A model generated the notes under the pieces. The model was not told the DNA's origin. It saw nothing but the letters and a program-made list of their open reading frames with translations, and made no database searches. A DNA stretch of 64,000 bases from Endobacter medicaginis. Lineage in GTDB: Bacteria; Pseudomonadota; Alphaproteobacteria; Acetobacterales; Acetobacteraceae. Numbering within the stretch: position 1 is the stretch's first letter; each line of letters opens with the position of its first letter. Where the stretch lies: positions 1-64,000 of the forward strand of contig NZ_JACHXV010000005.1 in the NCBI RefSeq assembly GCF_014192375.1, read 5' to 3'. The translations under genes were made by a program, and so were the position numbers. Shown one piece after another: positions 8,925 to 16,459 of the stretch.

Positions 8925-9878
8925 ATGAACCGCACCATAAAGACCGCATGGGGCACACTTGCCGTCAGTCTGGTCGTTCTGGCCCTGAAGCTTGCCGCCT
9001 ACTGGATGACGGGCAGCATCGCGCTTTACTCGGATGCGCTGGAAACAATCGTCAATGTAGCGGCCGCCGTCGGCGCGCTTATCGCCCTGTGGGTCAGCGC
9101 ACAACCCGCAGACGCAAACCATCCCTATGGCCACCAGAAAGCGGAATATCTGAGCGCGATCATCGAGGGTGGCCTCGTGCTCGCAACGGCAATTCTGATC
9201 TTCCAGGAAGCCTGGATCGGCTGGCAGCACCCGAAAGCACCGGACACGCCGCTTCTGGGCTTGGCCCTGAATGGCAGCGCCGGGGTTATAAACCTGTTCT
9301 GGGCGCTGCTACTGATCCGCAATGGCAAGCAGTGGAAGTCGCCCGCGCTCGTCGCGGGCGGCCGGCACATCCTGACGGACGTCTGGACGACCATTGCGGT
9401 CCTGATCGCTTTTGCGCTGATCCCGGTGACTGGTTGGCTCCGGCTTGACCCGGCCATCGGCGGCCTGGTCGCAGTCAATATCCTTTGGGCGGGTTATGGT
9501 GTCGTGCGGGAAGCCGTCGCCGGGCTGATGGATGAAGTCTCCGATCCCGAATTGATTTCACGCCTGGACCGGACGATCGCAGGAAATGCATCAGGGGCGC
9601 TCGAAGCCCACGACGTGCGGGCGCGTGTCGCGGGCAACACGACATTCGTTGAATTTCATCTCGTGGTCCCGACGGGGATAACCGTCGGCAGGGCGCATGA
9701 GATCTGCGACCACATCGAGCACGCACTCAGGACGCAGCTCGGGCAGGCTGTGATCAACATTCACATCGAGCCCGAGGAGAAGGCGAAGCATGGCGACGTC
9801 ATCATTCCGGACCGACACGCACACGTCAAAAATCGCGAAGAACTGATTTATCCGCAGCAGGACTTTCGCTCGGCCTGA
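8925..9878 (+). CDS. Cation diffusion facilitator (CDF) transporter
   Basis: The ATG at 8925 with a CAGGAG sequence nine bases ahead gives 317 residues. An upstream in-frame start at 8766 would overlap the regulator and adds no family sequence. The protein has about six membrane helices, the metal site SDALE in helix 2 (YSDALETIVN), HPYGHQKAEY between helices 2 and 3, HILTDVWT in helix 5, and a C-terminal cytoplasmic dimerisation domain (EAHDVRARVAGNTTFVEFHL). It exports Zn/Cd/Co/Fe-type ions by proton exchange. A decayed copy of its C-terminal domain is present at 58565-58727. Confidence 0.9.
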   Translation: MNRTIKTAWGTLAVSLVVLALKLAAYWMTGSIALYSDALETIVNVAAAVGALIALWVSAQPADANHPYGHQKAEYLSAIIEGGLVLATAILIFQEAWIGWQHPKAPDTPLLGLALNGSAGVINLFWALLLIRNGKQWKSPALVAGGRHILTDVWTTIAVLIAFALIPVTGWLRLDPAIGGLVAVNILWAGYGVVREAVAGLMDEVSDPELISRLDRTIAGNASGALEAHDVRARVAGNTTFVEFHLVVPTGITVGRAHEICDHIEHALRTQLGQAVINIHIEPEEKAKHGDVIIPDRHAHVKNREELIYPQQDFRSA

Positions 9879-10205
9879 ACCGCCGGGCGCGGAGCCGCTC
9901 CGTAATCCGCAGCGTATCCACTCCAAAGCCGCGTTTGCCAAACCTTGTGGTGTCTGCCCCGTGGCGGCATCGAACTGGCCACCTCTAAATGGGTCAATTG
10001 GATCAATAATCGTTGCCTTCTGTCATCCATTAGAAACATCCCGCCAGAAGTGGCTGAGGCACGTTTCCACGTACAACAGAAATCGCATGCATTGGCCGCT
10101 TAAACCGGATAGAAAACGTCTCCGAAAACCCGGGGCCATTCAAATGGCGGGATATGGTGATCGTGGAGTGGCTGCTTCACGATCCTGACTGGAAAGTATG
10201 TAACA
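9879..10205. other. Intergenic stretch with no supported gene
   Basis: About 330 bases between the CDF gene and the YnfA-like gene. All frames are short or low quality. I see no convincing terminator, dyad or IS end here. Confidence 0.5.
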
Positions 10206-10538
10206 GTGGGGTTTGTGCTACCTTTCATCATCTATGTCGTCGCGGGTTTTGCAGAGATCGGCGGATGCTTCGCCTTCTGGAGCTGGCTCCGGCTGGGGCG
10301 TTCGCCGCTGGTTCTCGTTCCGGGCATGGTGTCGCTGGTCCTGTTCGCCTTTCTGCTGACCCGTATCGATACGGATACGGCGGGGCGGGCCTATGCAGCC
10401 TATGGCGGCGTCTACATCACCACCTCGCTCATGTGGATGCGACTGGTCGAGGGGCGCACCCCGGACCGGTGGGAGATTGTTGGTGCCCTGGTGTGCCTCG
10501 GCGGGGCCAGCCTGATCCTGCTCGCGCCCCGGACGTAA
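10206..10538 (+). CDS. YnfA/UPF0060-family small membrane protein
   Basis: A GTG start at 10206 gives 110 residues forming four membrane helices. Family features are [19 protein letters not shown] in the first loop, [20 protein letters not shown] in the third helix and the terminal [17 protein letters not shown]. The length matches YnfA (about 108). YnfA proteins resemble small multidrug resistance transporters and often sit in metal-resistance islands, but their physiological substrate is not settled. It is convergent with the next gene. Confidence 0.85.
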   Translation: MGFVLPFIIYVVAGFAEIGGCFAFWSWLRLGRSPLVLVPGMVSLVLFAFLLTRIDTDTAGRAYAAYGGVYITTSLMWMRLVEGRTPDRWEIVGALVCLGGASLILLAPRT

Positions 10539-10548
10539 ATTGAGGGGG

Positions 10549-11154
10549 CTATGCTGCCGCGCGGTGCTCATTGCGCGCGGCCTGCCAGACTTCGCGGGCG
10601 GCGTCGGCGTTCATCGCGGCGATACCGAGCCCGACAAGTAGGTCCGGCCATGCGGCGTGCCACAGAAAGGCCGTGACCAGGCCTGCGACGATGATCGCGA
10701 TATTGGCCAGCACGTCGTTGCGCGCCGACAGGAAGGCAGCGCGCGTCAGACTGCCTGCATGATAGCGATAGCGGGTCAGCATGAGCGCACAGGAGAAATT
10801 TACCACAAGCGCCCCCAATCCTGTCACCGACAGGACGAGCGGCTGGGGCGGTGTCGGAAGATTGAATTTTTGCCATGCGGTCCAGAGCGTCGCGAGCGCC
10901 GGAACCAGCAGGATAGCGGCAAGGGCCATTCCGACCCGCGCCCGGCTGCGCGCCGTCCAGCCGAGTGCCGCTACGATCAGGAAATTGACGGAGGCGTCTT
11001 CCAGGAAATCGACGCTATCCGCGAACAGGGAGACCGAGCCGATGGCAAGCGCTACCGTGAATTCGATGCCAAAATAGGCAAGATTCAGAAGTCCCACGAG
11101 AGAGATGACCCGTCGCAGGGTGCCGGCCATGTCGTTCGGTGGTGTGGAATTCAT
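10549..11154 (-). CDS. Short CDF-like cation transporter
   Basis: The 201-residue membrane protein has the CDF core (GSVSLFADSVDFLEDASVNFL in helix 2, with the D-x3-D pair, and SARNDVLANIAII in helix 5) but stops after the last membrane helix, so it lacks the cytoplasmic dimerisation domain. Such short forms usually accompany MerR-type regulators. It lies downstream of the MerR gene at 11216-11665 in the same direction and may be cotranscribed. Substrate unknown. Confidence 0.8.
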   Translation of the reverse strand: MNSTPPNDMAGTLRRVISLVGLLNLAYFGIEFTVALAIGSVSLFADSVDFLEDASVNFLIVAALGWTARSRARVGMALAAILLVPALATLWTAWQKFNLPTPPQPLVLSVTGLGALVVNFSCALMLTRYRYHAGSLTRAAFLSARNDVLANIAIIVAGLVTAFLWHAAWPDLLVGLGIAAMNADAAREVWQAARNEHRAAA

Positions 11155-11215
11155 CGTTTTTATCTCTTTCGTTCTATCAGGTTTCTCCCATCCGAAGATG
11201 GATTATAGGCGAAGA

Positions 11216-11665
11216 TCAGACCGCACTTTCGCAGCATGCGCGGTTCCCCGCCGGCTCGATGGTGGCAAGTTCGTCAAGAATCACGCACTCGGAGCCGGGA
11301 CCGCCGGCGCATTGTGCGTCGCAGGTCGCGACGAACCCGGCGATGCTTTTCTCGAGCGCCTTCAATTCGCGCAACTTCGCCCGGACGTCCATCAGGTGAG
11401 TATGCGCGAGGTCGCGGGCTTCCGCACAGGATCGCGTACGGTCCTGTACCAATTCGACCAATGCCCGAACCTGATCGATCGAAAAGCCAAACGCCCGGCA
11501 GCGCCGAATGAAGGTAAGCCGTCGAACATCGTCTTCAGCATAACGCCGCTGATTGCCTTCCTGTCGTTCCGGACGTGGAAGCAGGCCGATCTCTTCATAA
11601 TAGCGGATCGTGGGGGCATTGGTACGGGTGCGCTCGGCCAACTCGCCGATCTTGTATCCGGGCAT
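11216..11665 (-). CDS. MerR-family regulator with Cys-rich C-terminus
   Basis: The 149-residue protein has the N-terminal helix-turn-helix (YKIGELAERTRTNAPTIRYYEEIGLL), a coiled dimerisation helix, and a metal loop with CDAQCAGGPGSEC near residues 114-126 plus a terminal CCE. It is similar in layout to CadR/PbrR/ZntR regulators. It diverges from the operon starting at 11771, whose promoter region contains a dyad and a 19-bp spacer, so that operon is the likely target. Confidence 0.85.
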   Translation of the reverse strand: MPGYKIGELAERTRTNAPTIRYYEEIGLLPRPERQEGNQRRYAEDDVRRLTFIRRCRAFGFSIDQVRALVELVQDRTRSCAEARDLAHTHLMDVRAKLRELKALEKSIAGFVATCDAQCAGGPGSECVILDELATIEPAGNRACCESAV

Positions 11666-11691
11666 GGGGGGAAACTCGCGTAAAAAATATC

Positions 11692-11722
11692 TTGAACCTC
11701 AAGTTACTTGAACTCGTAAACA
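11692..11722 (+). promoter_or_regulatory. MerR-type promoter for the 11771-12501 operon
   Basis: TTGAAC at 11692-11697, a 19-bp spacer and TAAACA at 11717-11722. Within the spacer is a near-palindrome around CTCAAGT-T-ACTTGAA. Same architecture as the other two MerR-type promoters of the window. Confidence 0.7.
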
Positions 11723-11770
11723 AGCGCCAGACCGTCACGCGAACGGGCGGAACGGCATCGAAGTAGTATC

Positions 11771-12148
11771 GTGACGAAGCCAAACGAGCCTGCCCCACTT
11801 GCCTGCACACTGGAGAACAGCGATCTGGCGAGGCGGCTGGAGTGGATCGCCAGTCTCAACGCCAGGGCGCTTCGGTCAGCGCACCGAGATGGTCTTCATC
11901 TCGTGCTGGATTATGATCCTGCCGCACGGGACGATATCGCGCGTATGGTCGAAGGCGAACGAACCTGTTGCGCGTTCCTCGCGTTTGACATCGCTGAACG
12001 TATGGATGCGCTGACTCTGACGATTACTGCCCCGGAGTATGCGCGTGAGGCTGCGGAAACGCTGCTTGAGCAGTTTGCGTCGCGCAGTCAGCCAGCAACC
12101 GCGCCGATGAAAAAGACCTGCGGGTGCGCGGCGGAGTGCGGCGCATGA
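11771..12148 (+). CDS. Small Cys-containing protein of unknown function in a metal operon
   Basis: A GTG at 11771 opens 125 residues without signal peptide. Visible features are GERTCCAFL at about residues 62-70, followed by an alternating beta/alpha stretch and a Cys-rich tail (KKTCGCAAECGA). The two cysteine clusters suggest binding of a soft metal. The stop overlaps the ATG of the next, MerT-like gene, so the two are translated together under the MerR-type promoter at 11692. I do not recognise a named family; a cytosolic metal acceptor for the membrane partner is inference. Confidence 0.65.
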   Translation: MTKPNEPAPLACTLENSDLARRLEWIASLNARALRSAHRDGLHLVLDYDPAARDDIARMVEGERTCCAFLAFDIAERMDALTLTITAPEYAREAAETLLEQFASRSQPATAPMKKTCGCAAECGA

Positions 12149-12501
12149 GCGAGGCGAGCGCATCGGGAAACAAGGCGGCCAGCGCGGTTGCCATGACGGC
12201 GTCCAGTGCGGCGCTGGCCTGCGGCGTGTGCTGCGTCGTGCCGCTCGCGCTGCCGGCCGCGATCCTCGGGTCAGTAGGCGGTATTCTCGCCTGGTTCGCC
12301 AACGCCTATCGCTGGCTGACGCCGGTCGCGATCCTGGCGGTTGCTGTCGGTTGGTTCTGGGTGGGTTATCAGGCGTACCAGACAGGACACAGGCCTGGCT
12401 GGCAGACGCTCGGCATCATGGGGTTCGCCACGATCATGGGGTGTCTTGCATGGCTCTGGCCACGGATCGAGCCGGTGGCGATTGGGTTCTTGCGCGGGTA
12501 G
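12145..12501 (+). CDS. MerT-like small membrane transport protein
   Basis: The ATG at 12145 overlaps the preceding stop (ATGA), giving 118 residues. Three membrane helices are visible, and helix 1 holds a vicinal cysteine pair (ACGVCCVVPLALPAAILGS), the arrangement seen in MerT-type mercuric ion importers. No merA or merP is nearby, so mercury detoxification is not shown. The partner protein upstream could receive the metal. The specificity is open. Confidence 0.65.
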   Translation: MSEASASGNKAASAVAMTASSAALACGVCCVVPLALPAAILGSVGGILAWFANAYRWLTPVAILAVAVGWFWVGYQAYQTGHRPGWQTLGIMGFATIMGCLAWLWPRIEPVAIGFLRG

Positions 12502-12568
12502 CCTGCCGCGGATCGGACGCCATTATTGGACCCACGCCAAGACCTTAACCGCCTCCCGGAACGATACG

Positions 12569-12991
12569 TCACGGGTTGGGCGTGCTTCCGATCGCAGAGG
12601 CACCCAGCATATCGAGCACCGGGCAAGTCAGGGCCTCCGACTCACGGCATTGTTCGATGCTTGTTGTCAGGAGCGATGCGAGCCGTTGCAGGTCGGAGAT
12701 CTTGCTCTGGATGTCGCCCAGATGAGCTATGGCGAGTGTTCTGACCTCGTCGCAGGAGGGTAGGCCGGGTTCTGCCAAGGCGAGCAGGGTTCTGATTTCC
12801 TCGATGTCGAAACCAAGATCCCGCGCGCGTCGGACGAATGACAGGCGCCTGACATCCTCGGCCCGATAATGGCGATAGCCATTACGCGCCCTTCGCGGCG
12901 CGGGAATGAGGCCGATGCGCTCATAGTAGCGCACCGTCTCCAGATGAACGCCGGTTTCCGATGCCAGCTTGCCGATCGTGATGGCGACCAT
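12569..12991 (-). CDS. MerR-like regulator (Hg-type cysteine spacing)
   Basis: The 140-residue protein has a MerR helix-turn-helix (TIGKLASETGVHLETVRYYERIGLI). Three cysteines are placed like those of MerR: one in LPSCDEV after the second helix and a pair in IEQCRESEALTCPVLD. The pair is one residue closer than in classical MerR. It diverges from a MerT-like gene and a GDCCVxC gene, with a MerR-type promoter between them. A mercury or other soft-metal sensor is the best reading. Confidence 0.8.
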   Translation of the reverse strand: MVAITIGKLASETGVHLETVRYYERIGLIPAPRRARNGYRHYRAEDVRRLSFVRRARDLGFDIEEIRTLLALAEPGLPSCDEVRTLAIAHLGDIQSKISDLQRLASLLTTSIEQCRESEALTCPVLDMLGASAIGSTPNP

Positions 12992-13006
12992 GCGTCACTC
13001 CTGCTC

Positions 13007-13037
13007 TTGAGTCCGTAGCCACTACGGGGTGTAGCAT
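13007..13037 (+). promoter_or_regulatory. MerR-type promoter of the MerT-like/GDCCVxC operon
   Basis: TTGAGT at 13007-13012, a 19-bp spacer and TAGCAT at 13032-13037. The spacer holds a perfect dyad CCGTAG-CCA-CTACGG at 13013-13027. It lies between the divergent MerR gene and the MerT-like gene. Confidence 0.85.
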
Positions 13038-13058
13038 GAAGCGCGACGCAATGGGAAA

Positions 13059-13493
13059 GTGACGATCATGGATGAGACGGCGGACCTGCCTCAACGAACA
13101 TCACGTAGCCGCATGGGCATGGAAAGAGGTGGAGTCCTGTGTGTCGCGGGCGGTATGGCCGCCGGTGTGGGTGCGCTGATCGCGTCGTCCTGCTGCCTCA
13201 TTCCGCTCGCCTTCGCTTCTCTGGGCGCCGGTGCGGGGGTTTTCAGTGTTCTGTCGAGACTTGCGCCATGGCGCGTGCCATTGATTGCGCTGGCGGTCGC
13301 GGCGCTGGTCAGCGCCTGGGCGCTCAATCGGCGGCAGGCCAGGGTCTGTTGTGCGGGTGTGGAAAGTGGGTCTATCCGGCGACGCATCGGGGTTATCCAG
13401 ATGCTATCCTTTGCCACCGCGCTCATCGTGCTGGCGGCATTGGTGTGGCCACGCCTGGAACCCGTCCTGCTCAGGAGCCTGTCTGTAAGATGA
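13059..13493 (+). CDS. MerT-like mercuric/soft-metal transport protein
   Basis: A GTG at 13059 (or ATG at 13068) opens about 144 residues. Three membrane helices are visible, with the vicinal pair ASSCCLIPLAFASLGAG in the first, as in MerT, and a further CC pair in the cytosolic loop (ARVCCAG). It is first in an operon under the MerR-type promoter at 13007. The stop overlaps the ATG of the GDCCVxC gene. Mercury is the family substrate, but there is no merA here. Confidence 0.7.
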   Translation: MTIMDETADLPQRTSRSRMGMERGGVLCVAGGMAAGVGALIASSCCLIPLAFASLGAGAGVFSVLSRLAPWRVPLIALAVAALVSAWALNRRQARVCCAGVESGSIRRRIGVIQMLSFATALIVLAALVWPRLEPVLLRSLSVR

Positions 13494-13714
13494 TTCGGCC
13501 TGCCTCGCTTCTGACCTGTCCCGCATGTGGCCAGCAATCACTGGAAACCATGCCGACCGATGCCTGCCAGTTCTTTTACGATTGCCCGCATTGTGGCGTC
13601 GTCTTGAAACCGAAGCCGGGGGATTGCTGCGTCTTCTGCTCCTATGGCGACGTTCCTTGCCCGCCGGTTCAGGAACATGGGCGACTGGCATGCTGCGGAG
13701 ACGGTTCGACATAG
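13490..13714 (+). CDS. GDCCVxC-domain small protein
   Basis: This 74-residue cysteine-rich protein starts at the ATG that overlaps the preceding stop. It has the defining motif GDCCVFCSYGDVPCPP and an N-terminal zinc-ribbon-like pair (CPACG and CPHCG). The family is known as GDCCVxC domain-containing (seleno)proteins and is commonly found beside MerT-like transporters. Here all positions are cysteine codons; no in-frame TGA is used. A redox or metal-handling role with the adjacent transporter is inferred. Confidence 0.8.
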   Translation: MIRPASLLTCPACGQQSLETMPTDACQFFYDCPHCGVVLKPKPGDCCVFCSYGDVPCPPVQEHGRLACCGDGST

Positions 13715-13925
13715 ACCTGGGGCGGCAGCGGCGATGAAGTAATGGTGTCGTCCTGGCCAGTAATGTGACGATCGCCGTTTGACGGTGCGGTCCATGCATC
13801 GTGTATCCATTTGGAAAACCGGCACGTTATCATCAAAATCGAAGCGTAGAGCGCGGGCGGTAGTCTGCTCATCGCTTGCAGCGGGGCCCATTCTCGATTG
13901 AGCCACCGTGCGGTAGGATCGGGCC

Positions 13926-14975
13926 ATGAACCGCATTGGCATCCTTTTCGCATTATTGTCCGCGATCCTGTTTGGAGCCAGCACACCGTTCGCCAAGCTT
14001 CTCCTTGGCTCCGTCGATCCGTGGATGATGGCCGGGCTGCTCTATCTCGGTTCCGGGATCGGTCTGGCGGCGGTGCATCTGTTGCGCTGGATGCGTGGAC
14101 GCCCCGTTGCGGAAGCGCCGTTGCGGCGTGGGGACTTGCCCTGGTTGGCGTTGGTGATCCTGGCGGGTGGGATTGCCGGCCCATTGCTGTTGATGCTGGG
14201 GCTGGCGCGCACCGACGCGGCCAGCGCGTCGCTGTTGCTCAATCTCGAAGGGCTGGCGACGATGGGGATTGCCTGGATCGTATTCCGCGAGAACGTGGAC
14301 CGGCGGCTTCTGCTGGGCGCCTTCGCCATTCTCTCGGGCGCCGCGTTATTATCATGGCAGGGGCATGCGATGCTTGACCAGGGCGCCCTGTTCATCGCAG
14401 CGGCCTGCCTGTGCTGGGGGATCGACAACAACTTGACCGGCAAACTTTCTGCGGCCGATCCGATGCAGATCGCAATGCTCAAGGGGCTGGTCGCAGGGAC
14501 GGTCAATCTTCTGCTGGCGTTCGGGAGGGGCGGTGTCCTGCCGACTGTCGGGGGACTCGGCGCCGCTGGAGCCGTGGGGTTCATGGGTTACGGGGTGAGC
14601 CTTGTCCTGTTCGTGCTGGCCCTGCGCCATCTCGGTGCCGCGCGCACGGGGGCCTATTTCTCGCTTGCGCCGTTCGTCGGCGCGCTGCTGGCGGTTGTGG
14701 TGCTCCACGATCCCTTGTCGCTGAGGTTGCTGATCGCCGGCGGCCTGATGGGTTTCGGGTTGTGGCTCCACCTGTCGGAGCGCCACGATCACGAGCATGC
14801 GCACGAGGCCATGGAACATGAGCACCGGCATCGCCATGACGAACACCATCAGCATGCGCACGGGCCTGGCGATCCGACGGGCGAACCGCACACGCATCGG
14901 CACCGGCACATGCCGATGGTCCATCGGCATCCGCATTATCCCGACCTGCATCATCGGCACGGCCACGCTCACTGA
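13926..14975 (+). CDS. EamA/DMT-family transporter with His-rich C-terminal tail
   Basis: The 349-residue protein has two five-helix EamA repeats (about residues 1-140 and 145-285) typical of drug/metabolite transporters. After the last helix comes a tail of about 60 residues packed with histidine (HDHEHAHEAMEHEHRHRH and further repeats to the end). Such a tail can bind Ni, Co, Zn or Cu and is not part of the normal family fold. Together with the surrounding metal genes this suggests a metal exporter or a metal-regulated transporter. The true substrate is unknown. Confidence 0.8.
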   Translation: MNRIGILFALLSAILFGASTPFAKLLLGSVDPWMMAGLLYLGSGIGLAAVHLLRWMRGRPVAEAPLRRGDLPWLALVILAGGIAGPLLLMLGLARTDAASASLLLNLEGLATMGIAWIVFRENVDRRLLLGAFAILSGAALLSWQGHAMLDQGALFIAAACLCWGIDNNLTGKLSAADPMQIAMLKGLVAGTVNLLLAFGRGGVLPTVGGLGAAGAVGFMGYGVSLVLFVLALRHLGAARTGAYFSLAPFVGALLAVVVLHDPLSLRLLIAGGLMGFGLWLHLSERHDHEHAHEAMEHEHRHRHDEHHQHAHGPGDPTGEPHTHRHRHMPMVHRHPHYPDLHHRHGHAH

Positions 14976-15128
14976 CGCGGTGCCAACGCCTCAATGATAC
15001 GGCAGTCGGCGACGGTGCCATGGTGGCATTGCCCGATCATCGCGACCAGTTCCCGACGCAGGGCCTGCAAGTCACGCATCTTGCCGTCGATCTCCGCCAG
15101 ATGCGTGCGGGCGATGACGTCGTTCTTC
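14969..15128 (-). pseudogene. MerR-family regulator relic (C-terminal part only)
   Basis: On the minus strand an open frame ending at 14969 reads DVIARTHLAEIDGKMRDLQ, then ALRRELVAMIGQCHHGTVADC, then RIIEALAPRQ. This is the coiled dimerisation helix and metal loop of a MerR-type protein. No helix-turn-helix is encoded upstream in any frame, and no start codon fits. It faces the EamA gene tail to tail and may be the remains of its former regulator. Confidence 0.65.
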
Positions 15129-15256
15129 GCGACGTGCGGGGAACGCATCCGGGAATGCCCTTCTTGGCATTGAAAACAGTCGGGACAATGCCAACGTCGT
15201 CATGGTTCGTGCGGATCGCCATGCCGGGCCGCATCATTGCCTCATGGGAGGCCGTC

Positions 15257-15427
15257 ATGATGACAAACTGCATGCAGGGCATGGGATGGGGCATGGGCCT
15301 GTTCGGCCTGCTCACGCTGATCGTGCTCGTGCTCGCGATCGCGGCACTGGTCAAGTATCTGTGGTGCGCGGAGGGATGGAGGACGCGGATCGGCCGAGTC
15401 CCTTCCGCAGATCGGACATTCAAGTGA
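15257..15427 (+). CDS. Small one-helix membrane protein of the metal RND region
   Basis: The ATG at 15257 follows GGGAGG by a few bases and opens 56 residues: a Met-rich N-terminus (MMTNCMQGMGWGMG), one hydrophobic helix (LFGLLTLIVLVLAIAALVKYLW) and a short basic tail. Proteins of this type are frequent beside copper/silver efflux genes. The methionines and the cysteine could bind Cu(I). Function unknown. Confidence 0.6.
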   Translation: MMTNCMQGMGWGMGLFGLLTLIVLVLAIAALVKYLWCAEGWRTRIGRVPSADRTFK

Positions 15428-15538
15428 GTTGCCCGGCCTCGCGTGGCGAGGGATGTCCCAGCCCAAACGACCGGCCCAAGAGCGCGGCATGACTTCCGCT
15501 CCGTGCATAAGAGATTGCCCCCTTTGCCTGTTTGCGAG

Positions 15539-15910
15539 ATGATGGCCGGTATGCGGTGGTGCTTTCTCCGACGTCTGGTATTCGTTATCGTTGGTCTTGC
15601 CTTTATGGGCGCGGCCACCGTGCAGGCTATGCCGCCGCAGAATGCCGAGCAGGCCACGAGCCTGGATGCGGCCATGCCATGCTGTGATGGGTCGGTCTCG
15701 ATGCATCCCGCCGGAACGACCGCACCGTTCAAGGGCATGACGCCGGAGTGCCTGAAAACCATGCAGTGCCTCGGCGTGCCTGATCGCCCAACGCAGGCCG
15801 CGGCGATCGGAAGCCCGGTCCGCTACAGCATGATCGCCTATAGCCTTGCCGAACGTGTTCCTGTCGGCCGCTCGCCCGAGCCGCTTTCCTTCCCTCCCAG
15901 AACCGCCTGA
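15539..15910 (+). CDS. Small exported Cys-containing protein, unknown
   Basis: The frame is open from 15443, but the ATG at 15539 (MMAGMRWCFLRRLVFVIVGL) begins a clear signal peptide ending near VQAMP, so this start is chosen. The mature part has AMPCCDGSVSMH and two more cysteines (PECLKTMQC). It lies between a small membrane protein and the FixH-like gene at the front of the Cus-type operon, which suggests a periplasmic metal-related role. No family recognised. Confidence 0.55.
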   Translation: MMAGMRWCFLRRLVFVIVGLAFMGAATVQAMPPQNAEQATSLDAAMPCCDGSVSMHPAGTTAPFKGMTPECLKTMQCLGVPDRPTQAAAIGSPVRYSMIAYSLAERVPVGRSPEPLSFPPRTA

Positions 15911-16047
15911 TCCCACCGGCGCCGTGACGGCGTTGGTTTCCGCACGTCCTGCGTTCAGGAGCGCGCGTATTCGCGCGTCCTGACCGCAACCGGACGTCGA
16001 TCAGCGCTCTATCCCCGGATTTCCGGGGCGGGAAGGATTCCATTATC

Positions 16048-16458
16048 ATGCGTACATATCTGATCGCGGGTGCGTTGGCGCTCGCCTCCTGCGTCGTCGT
16101 GACCGGTGCCTTTGTGTCACCGACATTCGCGGCAGCGACGGATTATCGTTTCGAGGCTGCCGGCAAGCAGGCACATCTGAGCGGTGACAAGGCTGTCATG
16201 ATCGTGCGGCTTGTGCATGTGCCCGACGGCAAGCCGGTCATGGACGCCGTCATCTTCGAGAGCAAGGCCGACATGAGCCCCATGGGCATGGCGACGATGA
16301 CCTCGCCCACGACCATCGAGCCGGCGTCAGGCGATGGGCTCTATCGTATCGACCTCGATGCCGGTGCTCCCGGCCCGTGGGCGATCACGCTCGCGGCCAA
16401 GGTGCAGGGTGAAACCGAGACGGTGCGCGGTTCCGTTGTTGTCACGCTGGAGAAATAG
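16048..16458 (+). CDS. FixH-like periplasmic protein of the Cus-type operon
   Basis: The 136-residue protein has a signal peptide (to about FAAAT), then a small beta-sandwich typical of FixH/YtkA-like domains (YRFEAAGKQAHLSGDKAVMI and DGLYRIDLDAGAPGPWAITL). The methionines in KADMSPMGMATM are a possible copper site. One base separates its stop from the TolC gene, so it is part of the efflux operon. FixH-like proteins in such operons are thought to handle periplasmic copper; that role is inferred here. Confidence 0.75.
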   Translation: MRTYLIAGALALASCVVVTGAFVSPTFAAATDYRFEAAGKQAHLSGDKAVMIVRLVHVPDGKPVMDAVIFESKADMSPMGMATMTSPTTIEPASGDGLYRIDLDAGAPGPWAITLAAKVQGETETVRGSVVVTLEK

Positions 16459-16459
16459 C

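Noticed and set aside
13490-13714. Possible selenocysteine (TGA) in the GDCCVxC gene
   Set aside because: The family can contain selenocysteine, but here all key positions are TGC/TGT and there is no in-frame TGA.
12145-13714. A complete mer operon
   Set aside because: MerT-like proteins and MerR regulators are present, but no merA reductase or merP is found, so mercury reduction is not supported.
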